DNA from: Oryza sativa Japonica Group
Lineage: Eukaryota > Streptophyta > Magnoliopsida > Poales > Poaceae
Direction: 5' to 3'
DNA length: 64,000 nucleotides
Assembly (NCBI RefSeq): GCF_034140825.1
Contig: NC_089035.1
Location: forward strand, 41,594,001 to 41,658,000
Under the pieces are notes generated by a model. It did no database searches and was not told where the DNA came from. It saw only the letters and a list, made by a program, of their open reading frames with translations. The first letter of the stretch is position 1; every line of letters begins with the position of its first letter. A program made the translations under genes and the position numbers. Below are positions 1 to 12,312 of the stretch, piece by piece.

Positions 1-21
1 GGTTTGACAATTTTCGTAAAA

Positions 22-500
22 TCTATATCTACACCTATATACCTAATAAAAAATACATAACGTTTTCGGGTATTTTTTGTCTGTCGTTTTTTTCACTATT
101 TTTTCCGATTTTCTTCCACCGCTATTTTGTCGCTTAAGTTGTGTTTTTCTTTTCATACGCAAGGGTGTGCGCATACATAAGGATTCAGTATTTTTATCCA
201 TCCTTTCCTTTTAATCCCTATTTAACAGTCATCGTTTTTATCGTTTTGATATCAATTGAATCAAAAGCCATCAACCAATTTTGGAAGATCGGAAAAGATT
301 CAACTACCAATTTTGGAAGATCGGAAAAGATTCAACTGGATATGATGGCGAGGATCAGCTCCAGTATCGTACATGCACGAGACTGTTTTCCAGAGGTTGA
401 AGACAGCAGTCTGTGCAAGTCGGCTCAAAACCAAGGAATGAGTATAATATATAGCGATAAAAACATTTTTACCCGTTGCAACGCACGGGCATTATGCTAG
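22..500 (+). mobile_element. Non-autonomous Helitron
   Basis: The 5' end begins with TC (TCTATATCTACACC) and is preceded by A. The 3' end is CTAG at 497-500 and is followed by T, giving the A/T insertion site that Helitrons use. Ten bases inside the 3' end lies the expected hairpin: CCCGT (472-476) pairs with ACGGG (485-489). The AT-rich head followed by a CTGTCGTTTTTTTCAC-like stretch resembles rice Helitron 5' ends as I remember them. There is no Rep/helicase coding, so it would depend on an autonomous partner. A 119-residue open frame at 141-500 is not credible as a gene. Confidence 0.7.
275..337. repeat. 31-bp tandem duplication inside the Helitron
   Basis: Two identical 31-bp copies (275-305 and 307-337) start with CCAATTTTGGAAGATCGG and end with ATTCAACT, at a period of 32 bp. 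The perfect match suggests a recent duplication, by slippage or filler synthesis. Confidence 0.9.
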
Positions 501-1214
501 TGTGTGTATAGGGAAATGAAGATATGAACCTAGGTTCATTTGCACCTGCAATCTGTACCATTAAAATGCTGTAAGATGTGTGCTAGCAAATGTAAAGGAA
601 GGGACATGAATGGTACACAATGGTACTGTGTTTCCTGCCACCACTTTTTAGCTTTCCAAGTTTGCCCTTGACATGGTTCCATTCCATTTTTTTTTCTAAT
701 GCATATAAATTAAGGATGCCAAAATTTGTGCCCCTATGTAACTATATGTACCCTAGTACAACGATTTTTGCTAATAGAACTTGTCATACATTGATATTTC
801 TCCAAATGAGCTTCAAACAACGACATTCCAAAACAATTAAGCCACCAATCAACTTTAGATAACATTGTAGAAAAGGGAGAAAAATAAAATAGCCAATTAT
901 CTCTTCTCGTAAGAAGAACAACTAAATATCAAATATATTGTGTGTCATTATACAATAGACTTATATTACATCTCCATTGTTTAGAAAAATGATTTATTCT
1001 CATTTCATCGGTGCAAAATGACGTTCACAAATCATATCTTAATACCTATATATATATCCATACTGACACTTGCAAAAAATAAAAACTTAATCCTCCAAAA
1101 GGACATCCATAAATGATTATCCATCATCAAAATGTCATTTACAAAATGGTGCATCTACTATATCTCCATTTTGACATTTGAATTAATGGAACTATCTCCA
1201 TTCACAAAGGGTAT
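501..1214. other. AT-rich intergenic DNA, nothing recognised
   Basis: No coding region, RNA gene or clear transposon ends were recognised between the Helitron and the LTR element. A short reading frame at 620-862 has no coding character. Confidence 0.6.
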
Positions 1215-2722
1215 TGTTGACAGAAAACACGAGGCCTGTGAGATCTGCTTAACTCCAGTGCAGTTCCAAAGCTCGCCTTCGAATGTATGAGCGTGCCAGT
1301 TGATTTGATCTTGCAATCAACAAGAAATAGAACAAAGAAACCACAATTAATCCTATAAATGATAGTCGATCAGCTAGGTGCCGATGACACATCATTTATT
1401 TCAAGCCGGTGTCATGTGTACATCGATCGACAAATATCAATAAGCAACCAGAACTAAATCTACTCGATCGGCTGTAGATATTAATGATATATAATCCTTA
1501 TATCGATATATACTTAAATCAAATGATTGGGATAGATCGGTCGCCTTCCCGAGACAGTATAAATCACTTAGATCGAAATATATATTAATAGTAGGATTAT
1601 ATACATTCATAGCATAGCCGATTAGGTGGATCTAGCATGTATCGGCTAATACTCCGATACTACTCTATACTAAGATTTTAAAGCAAGTAGAATATACTAG
1701 CTTAATATTCTTTGATGCGACAAGATCTTAACATAAAGGGCAGATTTAACATATAGATCAAGCATATAGAATAAAAGTAGTTAAATCAGATAAGATCGGC
1801 TGAAACTCCGATACTACCCTAATCAGCAACCAGAAAGCGGGCTAGAGATTGCAATTCTAAGCACGACTTAATAGATCAAACTCAACTGATGCAGCATTAA
1901 GTATGAAAAGAAAAAACAATATCTGGACAATCAAGCCGCTGGAAGTTTCATAGAGTGGTAGATATATCACATAGTCTAAGTTAACATCATTGTCTAACCT
2001 AATCGGCTGCCTTCCATTAACAGATGTTAGCCGATTACAGATTAGATGAAGATATTATCGAAGATTATGTGAGATATATGATAACTCGATGAATTATATA
2101 GACAAGATTAGAGTGTCATAAAGATGGAAGCACTAATCTTGAGAACATAAGTCGTCATGACAAGCTTTACCTCTTGTTGAAGATCGAAACCGATGCAGCT
2201 CAACCCGAGAGCACGAACTCGTCGAAATAAAAGTAAAGCATAAAGGGTGGCGATGCGCCGAGATTGTATTGGATGTCTCTTTTTTTTACATAGGACTCGG
2301 GTCTATTTATACCCGAGAATTACAAGATACGTTCATAACAGACACGACTATTATCTCTAACAAACTCTAAGATATCATAAGTCTTTACGGCAGACTTTTG
2401 CCCAAACATATCTCTAAGGAAATTAAATAGAATATCCTAATTAATAGATACAATTGCCTTCCCAGGACTCTATCCATGCATGGCAATCATCTTGAAGCAC
2501 ATCAACTTGAACCCGATGACGTACACCGAGTCATATTATCAGAATCGGCTGTATTGGCTAACCCCGTCCGACTCGAACTCTGCCGACCTGACCTTAGCCG
2601 ATTTGGACTGCAGCCGATTCTTACTCTGCTTCCGCAACGATCTTCATCTTGGATTCCACTTCGATCTGATCTTCACCTCCGATGCCAATAGTGATAGAAT
2701 TTACCAAATTTGGTTGTTAACA
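1215..2722 (-). repeat. LTR of the gypsy element (its 3' LTR)
   Basis: About 1.5 kb, bounded by TGTTGACA at the left and TGTTAACA at the right, so it has the TG...CA ends of an LTR. A purine-rich tract on the element's sense strand lies directly inside it at 2723-2733, which identifies it as the 3' LTR. The five bases to its left are GGTAT; the partner target-site copy was not found. GCCGAT/ATCGGC hexamers are already frequent here. Confidence 0.75.
2296..2317 (-). promoter_or_regulatory. TATA box in the LTR, set in a hairpin
   Basis: On the minus strand the sequence reads CTCGGGTATAAATAGACCCGAG. A TATAAATA box is flanked by a 7-bp inverted repeat, CTCGGGT/ACCCGAG. This is a plausible core promoter for the element; transcription is inferred only. 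Confidence 0.55.
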
Positions 2723-2733
2723 CATGCCCCCCA
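2723..2733 (-). other. Polypurine tract of the LTR element
   Basis: The minus strand reads TTGGGGGGCATG immediately inside the LTR. This is the expected place and composition for the plus-strand primer of a retroelement. Confidence 0.65.
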
Positions 2734-2978
2734 AGTCCGGAATATTGGATAATGTTTCGGATTTGCCATATACCGACTCTGAGAGAAACTCGCACTTGCT
2801 GTTTTCCCGTCCGTTATCGCTCTACTTTAAATACTAACCGTTGCCCCAAAGAATCTTCACGCCGTGATTTTCGTTTTCACCGCTTAAACAGATCCCGTCC
2901 TCTCTCTCCGGCGACCTCCTCAACGCGCAGGGCGATTTCCAGGCGATTCCACTCCCGGCCAGATCTTCACCCGCGACG

Positions 2979-5900
2979 ATGTCGACCTCCACCAATCCAA
3001 CCGCCGCATCATCAGCCGAATATGCTGAGGTAAGTCCCCATTGGCTAGATCCCCTTTTCCGTTCATCAGACCGGTTTTCGCTCACCTTATCTTGTTTCCT
3101 TCTTCTCTATTCTTGTAGCATCTTTCCAATCTTGTTGCGGTTCCCAGTCTGTTGCATGACCAACAATACTTTCTCGGTCCAATCGGCAATCTAGACCCCA
3201 CTGAGTTTATCATAGCCGAAACCAACAGAATCCCTTTTAGGTCGACCAATCCAAAAACAAGCCATTGGAAAAACACCTTCAAATCCTGGCCTTCCCTGGA
3301 GAAAAGCTGGCCTGTATGGTACAAGCGGATATCGGCCAGCAAACAAGCCCATTGGGATGAGATCGGAATCAGCCAAGCCCTAGCCCTCACAGTAGCATAT
3401 TCGGCCAAAGATGAACCCCTGATGGCTGCTGCAACTTATTTCTGGTCCAACACCCTCAATGCTTTTCTTTTCAACCAAGGGCCGATGACCCCAACGCTAC
3501 TGGATATTATCATGCTTACTGGCCTAGATGTAACCTCATCAGCTAACCCCATGAACCTGAACACCAAGAACACTTTTGAGTTCAAAACTAAGAGCATTGG
3601 GGGTTGGTCAGGATATATCACAGCATATATGGGCAAAGGGCCAGTCACTCCCAGAGAGCACGTAGCTTTTTTGCTGATGTGGTTGGAGAAATTCCTTTTC
3701 TGCGGATCAAGCTGCGGTCCTACAACCAACTGGCAATTCTTAGCTGAGGCTCTAGTAACGAAGAAACAATTTCCCTTAGGCAAAATCCTTCTCGGCTATC
3801 TATACCAGATATTAAACAACGCATCGGCCAAGATAATTATCGGCTCAGTGGTTGGAACAGGTGGACCATGGTGGCTCTTGCAATCCTCGCTGAACCTGGT
3901 AGTCATGAAAGTTGTCAATCGGCCATCTGTGACAGAAGCTGAATTTCCAAGGTTGGAGCCGATTGTGGAAGATGATGGAGAAGAACGCACCCATCGCAGA
4001 TGTATGTCATACGGAGAATATGCATCTACACCAACCGATGCAGGAGCAAAGTTATCGGCTGAACTTCTAAAGGACTGGTTCTTCAGCTTTTATGATGGAT
4101 TCCAAAAAGATGCCCGAGTTTGGTTCTTCTATGCCGACTCAATGGATTTCGAACTGCCAGCCGATTTCAGGTTCGAGGATATTAATCATGAAAAGTTTCA
4201 GCAATCCAGAGAAATCATTACTACTGCTATCAGCCCATGTATCCTTCCAGTCGGCATCCATCAAGGGAGAAATATCCAAGTCTCCTATGAGTTTTATCAT
4301 CCGATGTCATCGGCCAGACAACTTGGAATGGGACAATTGCCAATCGGCCTGTACTTTGCCGATAAGATCCAATGCAGAGGCGACATCTCCTCAACTTTAA
4401 TGATGGATCGGCTGTTGAACATCCCTTGACCTCCGTTGGGCAGTATCGAGAACATAAAGCTGGCAAGGTTCAGGAGCAGGGCATTTGACAGATGGTGGGG
4501 CGCGTGGAAGCTGCATCTGTTCCATCAATCAGCTTCCATGTACATGACAGACTTATTCCCTGATGCTATCCCTCAGGTTAATCTTCATTTCTTCAATCTT
4601 GCTTGAATAGTCAATCAGCCGATTTGAACCTTGACTAACTTTTCTTCTGTTTTGCAGACAACAGAATCTTCTCCTCCTCACCAGAGCAATAGCGGCAAGG
4701 TCATTAAGTATGCTCCGGGTCTGATTCCAAATGGAGGTGGGCCATCTCCTTCTGCCATCGGCTACAATGCCCCAAAGACCTCAGCACTTCCCCGAGGACT
4801 CATCAGAGAACCAGCCGATGCCGGCAAGAAGCGGAGAACCAGATCATCGGCTGCAGATACTTCAGCCCCGACTCCGAAGAATAAGGCTAAGACAAAGAAA
4901 GCTAAGCCAGCTAACGATCTACCTGCCCTAGATCCATCCATTGAACAAGCTCTGGATGAAGAAGAAATCGAGGAAGACATCGACCAAGCTGCAGCCGAAA
5001 TAAGCGATACTGAAAGAACACCATCGGCTTCACCTAAGCAGGCTCCTCCATCCCCTTCTGCTTCAGCTCAATTTGCAAAGGTAAGCAACCTTCTCTGTCC
5101 ACTTTTGCAGTCATTCACTTTATAGTCGATTCCTCATAATTTTAATAAATATAGAGAAAGAAAATTGCTGTGAGGAAGAGATCGACTACTCCAACCCTTA
5201 AACCAGCTCCTCCAGTAAGATACTTTTATCATCTCATTAACTGATTTGGGCTGATTATATCTAATATTTATCCCTTTAGCAGCCTCCTCCTCCTTCTTCC
5301 CCTCTTGTGCAGGCAGAATCAGGCGGCCGCACTCCATCGGCTGCAGGCAGTCATCATGTTGAAGAGGAGGAACAATTAGCCACACCTACTATTCCAGTAA
5401 GTTTTATTAACATAAATTTGAGATCGGCCAATCATATCTTGATCCTTAATCATCCATGATATTGTCTCTTGCAGGTCTTAGCCGATCTGTTCTCCTTTGA
5501 CATCAAAGATTACCTCGATGAAACAGAAGAAGACACCACAAGTAGAGCGATAGCTCTCCTGCTCGATGATGTGAAGAAAACACTCAAAGACATCTCCCAT
5601 CGGCTAGGAGCATCACTAGATAACCCGGTGACCAACTGTGGCTCGATCCGGGCAAGATTTGCAGATATCCAAGCCTCTCTTTCAGACGAATTAGTTGATG
5701 CTCTTACTCCAGCTGTCTACCTTGAGCAGCATCAATTCAAACTAGAGAAAGCCAGACAGAGGTTAGCCGATCACTGGGAGCGCAGGGACATCGAGGCCAC
5801 AATCCAAACCAATCGGCAGCGTGTTCATGAAGAGAAAGCCAAGCTTGATTAGTTATCTGAAGGCCCGATCAAATCTAATATTGATCGGCTTGAAGCTCGC

Positions 5901-6149
5901 AAGATTGAACTCTTGGCACAACTTCAAGAGTGCAATGCTGAACTGGAGCACAAGAAGTTAGCCGATCTCCCGCAAGCTGTCGAAGAACAGAAGGCAAGGC
6001 TAAAATCAGCTATAAAGAACATTGCTGAGATGACTAAATCCTTGAAAGTTATTCCTGGAACCGATGCTCAAGACGCCCAAGCTATCGAAGAAATAGATCA
6101 AATTAGGCAAAGGGCTATATCGGCTATCCAGCGATATTTGTCTCAGTGA
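2979..6149 (+). mobile_element. Antisense plant-mobile-domain reading block in the LTR element
   Basis: Part of the retroelement, read opposite to pol. The main block (about 3120-4430) encodes a protein resembling the plant mobile domain, called aminotransferase-like in plants, which is known from several plant transposons and from MAIN-family host genes. Later blocks (about 4660-6149) are Pro/Lys/Glu-rich and then helical or coiled-coil-like with many Glu, Gln and Lys. Blocks are separated by gaps that look like introns with GT...AG borders, starting after the short N-terminal block at 2979. It looks broken, with a few breaks. Whether it ever served the element or was a captured host gene cannot be told from sequence alone. 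Confidence 0.6.
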
Positions 6150-6467
6150 TTTCCATGTAATAGTCTGTAGAAAACTGTTATAATCGGCTACTTTGCTGCC
6201 ATCCTTGTGCCAGCTTGTTCAAAAATTTCAATTTTCTCAATTTTCTTTGCAATTCTCTATGTATGTGCCCCCCTAATTTTACAATGTTGAAAACATTGAC
6301 AAAATTATAGAAACGACTAAGGGCGATATAACAATATCGGCCATTTGTACATCGGCAGACCACAACCGATTACAATAGTGAAAAGCAACTAAGGGCGATA
6401 TAACAATATCGGCCATCTCAAGGCGATGCAAACACATCGGCTATCATGCATCGGCAACACTAGCCGA

Positions 6468-7499
6468 TCATGCATTAACCCAAACACTGGGATAATATTT
6501 CTTCAAGTATTTGCCATTTAGAGCTTGGCCATAAACTTCTCCATCGAGTCCTTGCAACATGTATGCTCCCTTAGACACTACCTTATGAATTTGGAACGGT
6601 CCTTCCCAATTCGGCGACCACTTGCCAAATTTGCTATCCCGAGTCCCAATCGGCAGAATCAACTTCCATACAAGTTCACCTTCCGAAAAGTCCTTGGGTA
6701 CTACCTTCTTATTATAATGCCGGGCAACCCGCTCCTTATCCCTAGTAACCTTTGCAAGGGCTCGTAGCCGTGATTGAACCAGATCCTCCCTTTCATCGGC
6801 CATAAGGTTATAATACTCATCGGCTGTTAAAGTATCTTGCAACTCTGTTATCCTCGAGCCGATTCGAACTTCCCATGGTAAAACAGCCTCATGACCATAA
6901 ACAAGTCTATAAGGAGGAACCTGTATCGACCCATGACAAGCCATCCGATAAACCCACAATGCTTCAGCCAGCCGAGTATGCCATTGCTGAGGACAATCAG
7001 AAATCTTCCTCTTAATCAACTTGATCAAACTCTTATTAGATGCCTCGGCCTGCCCATTAGCTTGTGCATAATATGGTGAAGAATTCAACAATTTAATCCC
7101 CATGCTATCGGCAAATTGAACAAACTCATCAGATACGAAAATTGAACCTTGATCAATCGTAATAGTTTGAGGAATACCAAATCGATAGATTATATGCTCT
7201 TGAACAAACTGTATAGCATCCCTAGAATCAACTTTCTTTAACGGAATCGCCTCTACCTACTTGGTAAAATAATCGGTTGCCACCAGTATAAACTTATGTC
7301 TTTTACTCGAGGGAGGATTAATCATACCGATCATATCAATTCCCCAACCTCTAAAAGGCCACGGTTGAATAATAGGATTCATAGCCGATGCCGGCGCCCT
7401 TTGGATCGCTCCAAATTTCTGACAATCTTGACAACCTTTATAATATCTGAAACAATCCTCCAGCATTGTCAGCCAAAAATATCCAGCACGTCGGAGCAA
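6468..7499 (-). mobile_element. Integrase part of the gypsy element
   Basis: Minus-strand reading blocks carry the zinc-binding region (CQDCQKFG) and core-domain sequences (WGIDMIG; SSPYYAQANGQAE), followed by a C-terminal GPF-type region (WEGPFQIHKV). These are typical of gypsy integrases. Broken, about two breaks. Confidence 0.8.
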
Positions 7500-7694
7500 C
7501 CACTTTATTTTATGAGCCTACTGATGTGTACCACATTTCCCTTCATGAACTTCGCCGATTGCAACTTTTGCCTGATCGGCACTCAAACATTTAAGCAACA
7601 CCCCATCAATCGTCCGATAATAGAGGTCATCATCCAATAAAGTATATTTCAAAGCCTTATAACGCAATTTCCGTGAAGCCGATTGAGATGGATT

Positions 7695-8648
7695 CTATAA
7701 ATACTGAAACACATCATATCTCCAATCATCGGCTGTAATTGTAGCAATCTCTATCTTGATATCTTTTGTCATTGGCTTATATCCCGACGCTCCTTGAGCC
7801 AAATCATTAGCCTCTATATTCTGTTCTCGAGATATGTGCCTCAGAGTCACCAGCCGAAATTCACTTATCAACGTTCGGCACTTTTCGTAATAAACCATCA
7901 ATGTATCATCCTTGCATTCATACTCTCCTGCCAATTGACTAATCACCAACAACGAATCACCCATGATTTCAATAGCATCGGCTGCAACTTCCTGAAGCAA
8001 CTGTAACCCTTTTAAAACCGCCTCATACTCAGCCTGATTATTAGTCACATGGTGTGTAATAGCATAGGCAAATTCAAAACTTGCCCCCCAAGGCGCAATT
8101 ATAACCAAGCCGATACCATAACCATGACTGCATACAGATCCATCAAAGAATAATACCCAAGGCATAATGTCAACCAAGCCGATTGAACCATCACGATGAC
8201 CCACAATAAAATCGGCTATAGCCTGTCCCTTAATCGCCTTTGGTGATTCGTGCCGAAGATCAAACTCCGTTAAAGAAAATATCCACTTGCCAACTCTCCC
8301 TTTTAAAATCGGAGCCGATAACATGTACTTAATCACATCGGCTTTACACACCACAGTGCATTCATTGGACAACAAGTAATGCCTCAACTTAGTGCAAGAG
8401 AAATATAAACACAAACATAATTTCTCCACAGGAGAATACCTTGTTTCTGCATCCAAGAGCCGACGGCTTAAATAAAACACAACCCTCTCTTTTCCTTCAA
8501 GCTCCTGAATCAAGACCGAGCCGATTGACTTATCACCGGCCGACAAATATAACCGTAAAGGAATCCCTTTTTGTGGAGAAATCAATACTGGAGGAGAACT
8601 TAAATATTCTTTAATATTATCCAAAGCTTTCTGTTGTTCTACCCCCAA
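7695..8648 (-). mobile_element. RNase H part of the gypsy element
   Basis: This block continues the reverse-transcriptase connection region and carries RNase H sequences (VLFFDGSVC; NNQAEYEAVLKGL; MGDSLLV). The second, plant-type RNase H fits the Tat lineage, whose members are known to carry an additional RNase H. Confidence 0.75.
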
Positions 8649-9781
8649 GTGAATTGCTGATCGGCTCTCAATCTTAACAATGGTGTAAAAGGTTCCAATT
8701 TTCTAGACAAATTAGAAATAAACCTTCGAACAAAATTAATTTTGCCGATCATCTCCTGCAACTCTGTCTTGTTTCCCGGAGGCTTAATCTTTTTGATCGC
8801 ATTGATACTCCTCTGAGGTATTTCAATCCCCCTCTCATGAACAAGAAATCCCAAGAACTGGCCAGCCGATACACCAAAAGCACATTTTGTCGGATTCATC
8901 TTCAGACCATACTTCCTAGTCCTCTCGAAAACTTTTCTCAAGTCGGCTATGTGGTCCTCTATTTCTCTGGATTTAACAACCACATCATCAATATAGACCT
9001 CAACCAACCATCCGATCAGATCATGATATATATAATTCATAGCCCTCTGGTACGTAGCTCCAGCGCTCTTTAAGTCGAAAGTCATTACAACCCATTCGAA
9101 TAAGCCGATTGCACCAGGACATCTGAAGGCCGTCTTATGGATATCTTCTTCGGCCATAAAGATTTGATTATACCCCGCGTTCCCATCCATAAAACTTAGT
9201 ATCTTATGTCCTGAAGCAACATCAACCAACTGATCGGCCACTGGCATCGGATATTCATCCTTCGGGGTAGCTTTATTCAAATCCCTGAAATCAATGCAGA
9301 CCCTCACCTTACCATTTTTCTTGATAACAGGAACTATACTAGAAACCCATTCATCATATCGGCAAGGACGAATAAAACCAGCATCACACAAACGTTTGAT
9401 TTCAGCCTTGACAGGTTCAAGCATATCGGCTTTGTATCTCCTCGGAGGCTGCTGGTGTGGTCTAATCCCTGGTTTTAAAGGTAATCGATGCTCGACGATC
9501 GATCGGCTGAGTCCTGGCATCTCATAATACTCCCAAGCAAAGCAATCTCTAAACTCTTTCAAAAGCTCCATCAACTTGGTTCTAAATTCTATTAACAAAT
9601 TCTTACTAATGAATGTCGGCCTTGGTCGATCACCCGGACCTATATCCACTTCTTCTAAATCATCGGCCGACATAAAACCCTGACCTTGCTTGTCATCGAG
9701 ATCATCTACCGTGTCCTTGGCGTAGACGCTTGAACCCTCCACGACGCCCTCAAAATAATAGCTTGGGTTCTTCATCTTCAA
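8639..9781 (-). mobile_element. Reverse transcriptase part of the gypsy element
   Basis: Contains recognisable reverse-transcriptase motifs: KKNGKVRVCIDFRDLN, a YIDDVVV catalytic box and FLGFLVHERGIE. The order and motifs are those of Ty3/gypsy elements. It lies next to and slightly overlaps the RNase H block. Confidence 0.9.
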
Positions 9782-9935
9782 TCGGATATATATCAGAATC
9801 GGACACTTTTAGAAAATCTCCAATCCAAATCTTCCCGGATAAACAATCAAGGCCATCCATCTCCCAAAGAGCTAGATCGGCACTGGCAACATTAACTGAC
9901 CTGTCGGCTGGCACAATCTCAACCTTGTCGCCTTG

Positions 9936-10292
9936 TCATTGAATCAAGCATTGGTGCATGGTCGAAGGAATACAACAATTGGCATGAATCCAATCCCTTC
10001 CGAGCAACAAGCTGTAAGAACATTTCCCATCGATGACAAAAAATGTGGTAGGGATAGTTTTACTGCCGACTGTCAATTCTACATTCAGAACACCCTTTGT
10101 TTCCGATGGGTTGCCACCAAAGTCTTTAAGCACCATGTTCGTCTTGATGAGATCATCGGTAGTTCTACCTAACTTTCTGAACGTAGTATAAGACATCAAA
10201 TTTACTGCAGCCCCACTATCGACCATCATCTTTGACATCGGCTTCTCATTGACATAGCCATTTATATAAATACTATTAATACCTGGTCCCAC
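9936..10292 (-). mobile_element. Aspartic protease part of the gypsy element
   Basis: Carries the retropepsin-type active-site box (MVDSGAAVNL) and a following LLLGRDW motif, as in gypsy proteases. It is the most upstream part of the element that I can recognise. Confidence 0.75.
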
Positions 10293-10427
10293 CTGTCATA
10301 CACACATTACGTCTTGGAGTCTGTACTGCAGCTGGCTATAGATCTATAGTCCGCTACTCTTCTCTCTTCTTTTATCTCTTTAAAATATATTTATAACTGG
10401 CTTATAGCCCTTTATTGTACCTGCTCT
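10286..10427 (-). repeat. Half copy of a palindromic rice MITE
   Basis: On the minus strand this reads GAGCAGGTACAATAAAGGGC at the outer end and GACAGGTGGGACC at the inner end, which I remember as one half of a high-copy rice MITE. The other half and its terminal repeat are not seen. The inner end abuts the LTR element. Confidence 0.45.
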
Positions 10428-10917
10428 AATATGAGGAGCTTGCATGTATGGTTTCCATTGTTTGTTTGACATGTGCGTGCCCTGATCCTTAAGTGGACTA
10501 CACAGTACACGCACAGTCTTTTACGTGCGCATGTGACTGCAGTAGCCACTGTATTTGTACTACATCGATCACGCTGCATAGATGCATCCATGCATGAATC
10601 TGTGCAAAAAAACTGTAGTTCGATCAGTCGACCATTCGGCATGCATGTACACACAATGATCAATATTAATTAATTACCAATGGGTGACCATTTTTTTACT
10701 GTGACTCGGCTCTGACGTGGCAACAGTATAGATGGAGATCTTTGGAAACCCTACATGACGCCAAGAAGGGGACCCCCTTTAATTGACAGTCGTACGGGTT
10801 GCACGAGTTGTCGCAGTCGGACTGATTAATCAGTCACGGCTACACTGTTTAGCGATCCACGGCACTGTACACTACTACTTTTTTTAAAAAAAAAAAAACT
10901 TCTCTGACCTAGATTAA
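10428..10917. other. Intergenic DNA, nothing recognised
   Basis: No gene or clear repeat ends seen. It contains GCATGCATGT-type alternating runs and a poly-A run near 10885. Confidence 0.5.
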
Positions 10918-11057
10918 TGTTTTGTTTAGTTCATACCAGTTTGGTTGAAATTGGAACGATGTGATGGAAAAGTTAGAAATTTGTGTGTATAGGAAAGTTT
11001 CGATGTGATGGAAAAGTTGAAAGTTTGAAGAATTATTTTGGAACTAAACACACGGCC
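10918..11057. repeat. MITE, GGCCGTGTTTAGTTC family (copy 1)
   Basis: Ends are inverted copies of a GGCCG(T)GTGTTTAGTTC-like terminus, flanked on both sides by TAA (10915-10917 and 11058-11060). The 3-bp TAA target duplication points to the PIF/Harbinger group. The internal GATGTGATGGAAAAGTT motif is shared with the copies at 16195, 21578 and 43949. Confidence 0.7.
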
Positions 11058-12312
11058 TAAGAGATTTTTGCAATTTATCTCACGTAGTCCCGTATTCCCT
11101 CCTAAAATATATCAATATAACATCGTAGTACTGCATTGGACATAACATTAATAATATATAATCTAATAGATTGCTATATTTTGGACTAGATGAGTACACC
11201 AAGGGAAGTATTAACAATCGCTTTACTAATATATTGTATTATTTTGTTTCATTTAGATAAAACTTTAACTAATAATTATTTTATCAATATATTAGTCATA
11301 AGATGCGAAGGCATAATTATAAGAAAATTATTTTCAATACGACTCTAATTTGTGTCGCAAAAGTTACATGATAATGCAATAATTGTTGCTAAACGTTTTG
11401 GCTCAACGGAACAAAATGTCTTACATTCTGGAAAGTGAAAAATGTATATACGCTTAGTGAAAAAGGAAATCTAGATAGACAACATGAAAAAAATATTATG
11501 TACATGTTGTGATAACTTTGAGAATGGGTTTTTTTCTCCTTTTCCACAGAATAAATCCCCCATACCATGGTGGAATCACGAATTTGTCCGCCCACAGAAA
11601 AGCCTAAATGAATGAAGAAAGTTTTCCTCATTGGACAAAGGTGAATGAATTAATTCCATCTGTTGGATACACATTAGCCTACATTTTCCAAAAGCAAAAC
11701 TAAAAAAATAAGAAATTAGGGAATCATCATCGTTTATCCCAAATCGGCCAGCACGTGAATCTATCTATCTGCCGATTGGTGATAAGCAGAGCTCGGCTGC
11801 CACAAACCAGAGCTTAGCTAGAATATTGCATATATAGATTCTCCCGTGAATATTTTTCTGAAAGGAAAATTCTCGAGTATATATGATTTTTTTTCTTTTC
11901 ATCCTGGCGATCGAAAAAAGATTTTATGAAATTTGGACGCACATTGACACGTGAAGTAATTATTAGAATGGATGCGCCACCCAATTATATATTCCCCTCA
12001 GAGAGGAAAAAAAATAAAATGCTATCGGAGCGTTGTGCAGCTAGAACGTTGCTCCTTAAATTTTGGAAGATGCAATACAAATACCTCCTTTCCGACAAAA
12101 ATGGATGGATTCCTCGTGAAATGTTTCAAAAGAAGGCCCATTTAGTAAGCACACCATGGTTGTAACAGCCCATAAACCATGCTGCCAAGGCCCATCAGTG
12201 AGAACAGAGAAACATGTGATTTCAAAAGGGAAAGAAAAAACATTGTTTTTTTCGAACGGTCAAGAGAAAACAATGTTATTTCATAGAACTATGTTCGTCG
12301 ACGTCAATTCGC
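11058..12312. other. Intergenic DNA with one possible Stowaway relic
   Basis: 11086-11200 has TTCCCTCCTAAAATATA at the left and a diverged inverted match ending in GATGAGTAC at the right, suggesting an old Stowaway copy. No gene is supported elsewhere. Confidence 0.4.

Larger units (their letters stand above)
1215..10292 (-). mobile_element. Ty3/gypsy LTR retrotransposon, Tat/Grande-like, broken
   Basis: The element runs on the minus strand. Seen from right to left are aspartic protease, reverse transcriptase, RNase H and integrase, which is the Ty3/gypsy order. A long 3' region follows with a reading block on the opposite strand, then one LTR. A long extra region with an antisense gene between pol and the 3' LTR is the layout known for Grande and relatives in the Tat lineage. 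I recognise one LTR only and no gag. It looks broken, with several breaks. Age cannot be judged because there is no LTR pair to compare. A MITE sequence abuts the right end near 10286. Confidence 0.85.

Noticed and set aside
141-500. 119-codon frame at the left edge
   Set aside because: It lies wholly within the Helitron and crosses its 3' hairpin.
11743-11777. ATCGGC and GCCGAT pair outside the retroelement
   Set aside because: Considered as a remnant of the LTR element, but no flanking similarity was seen.
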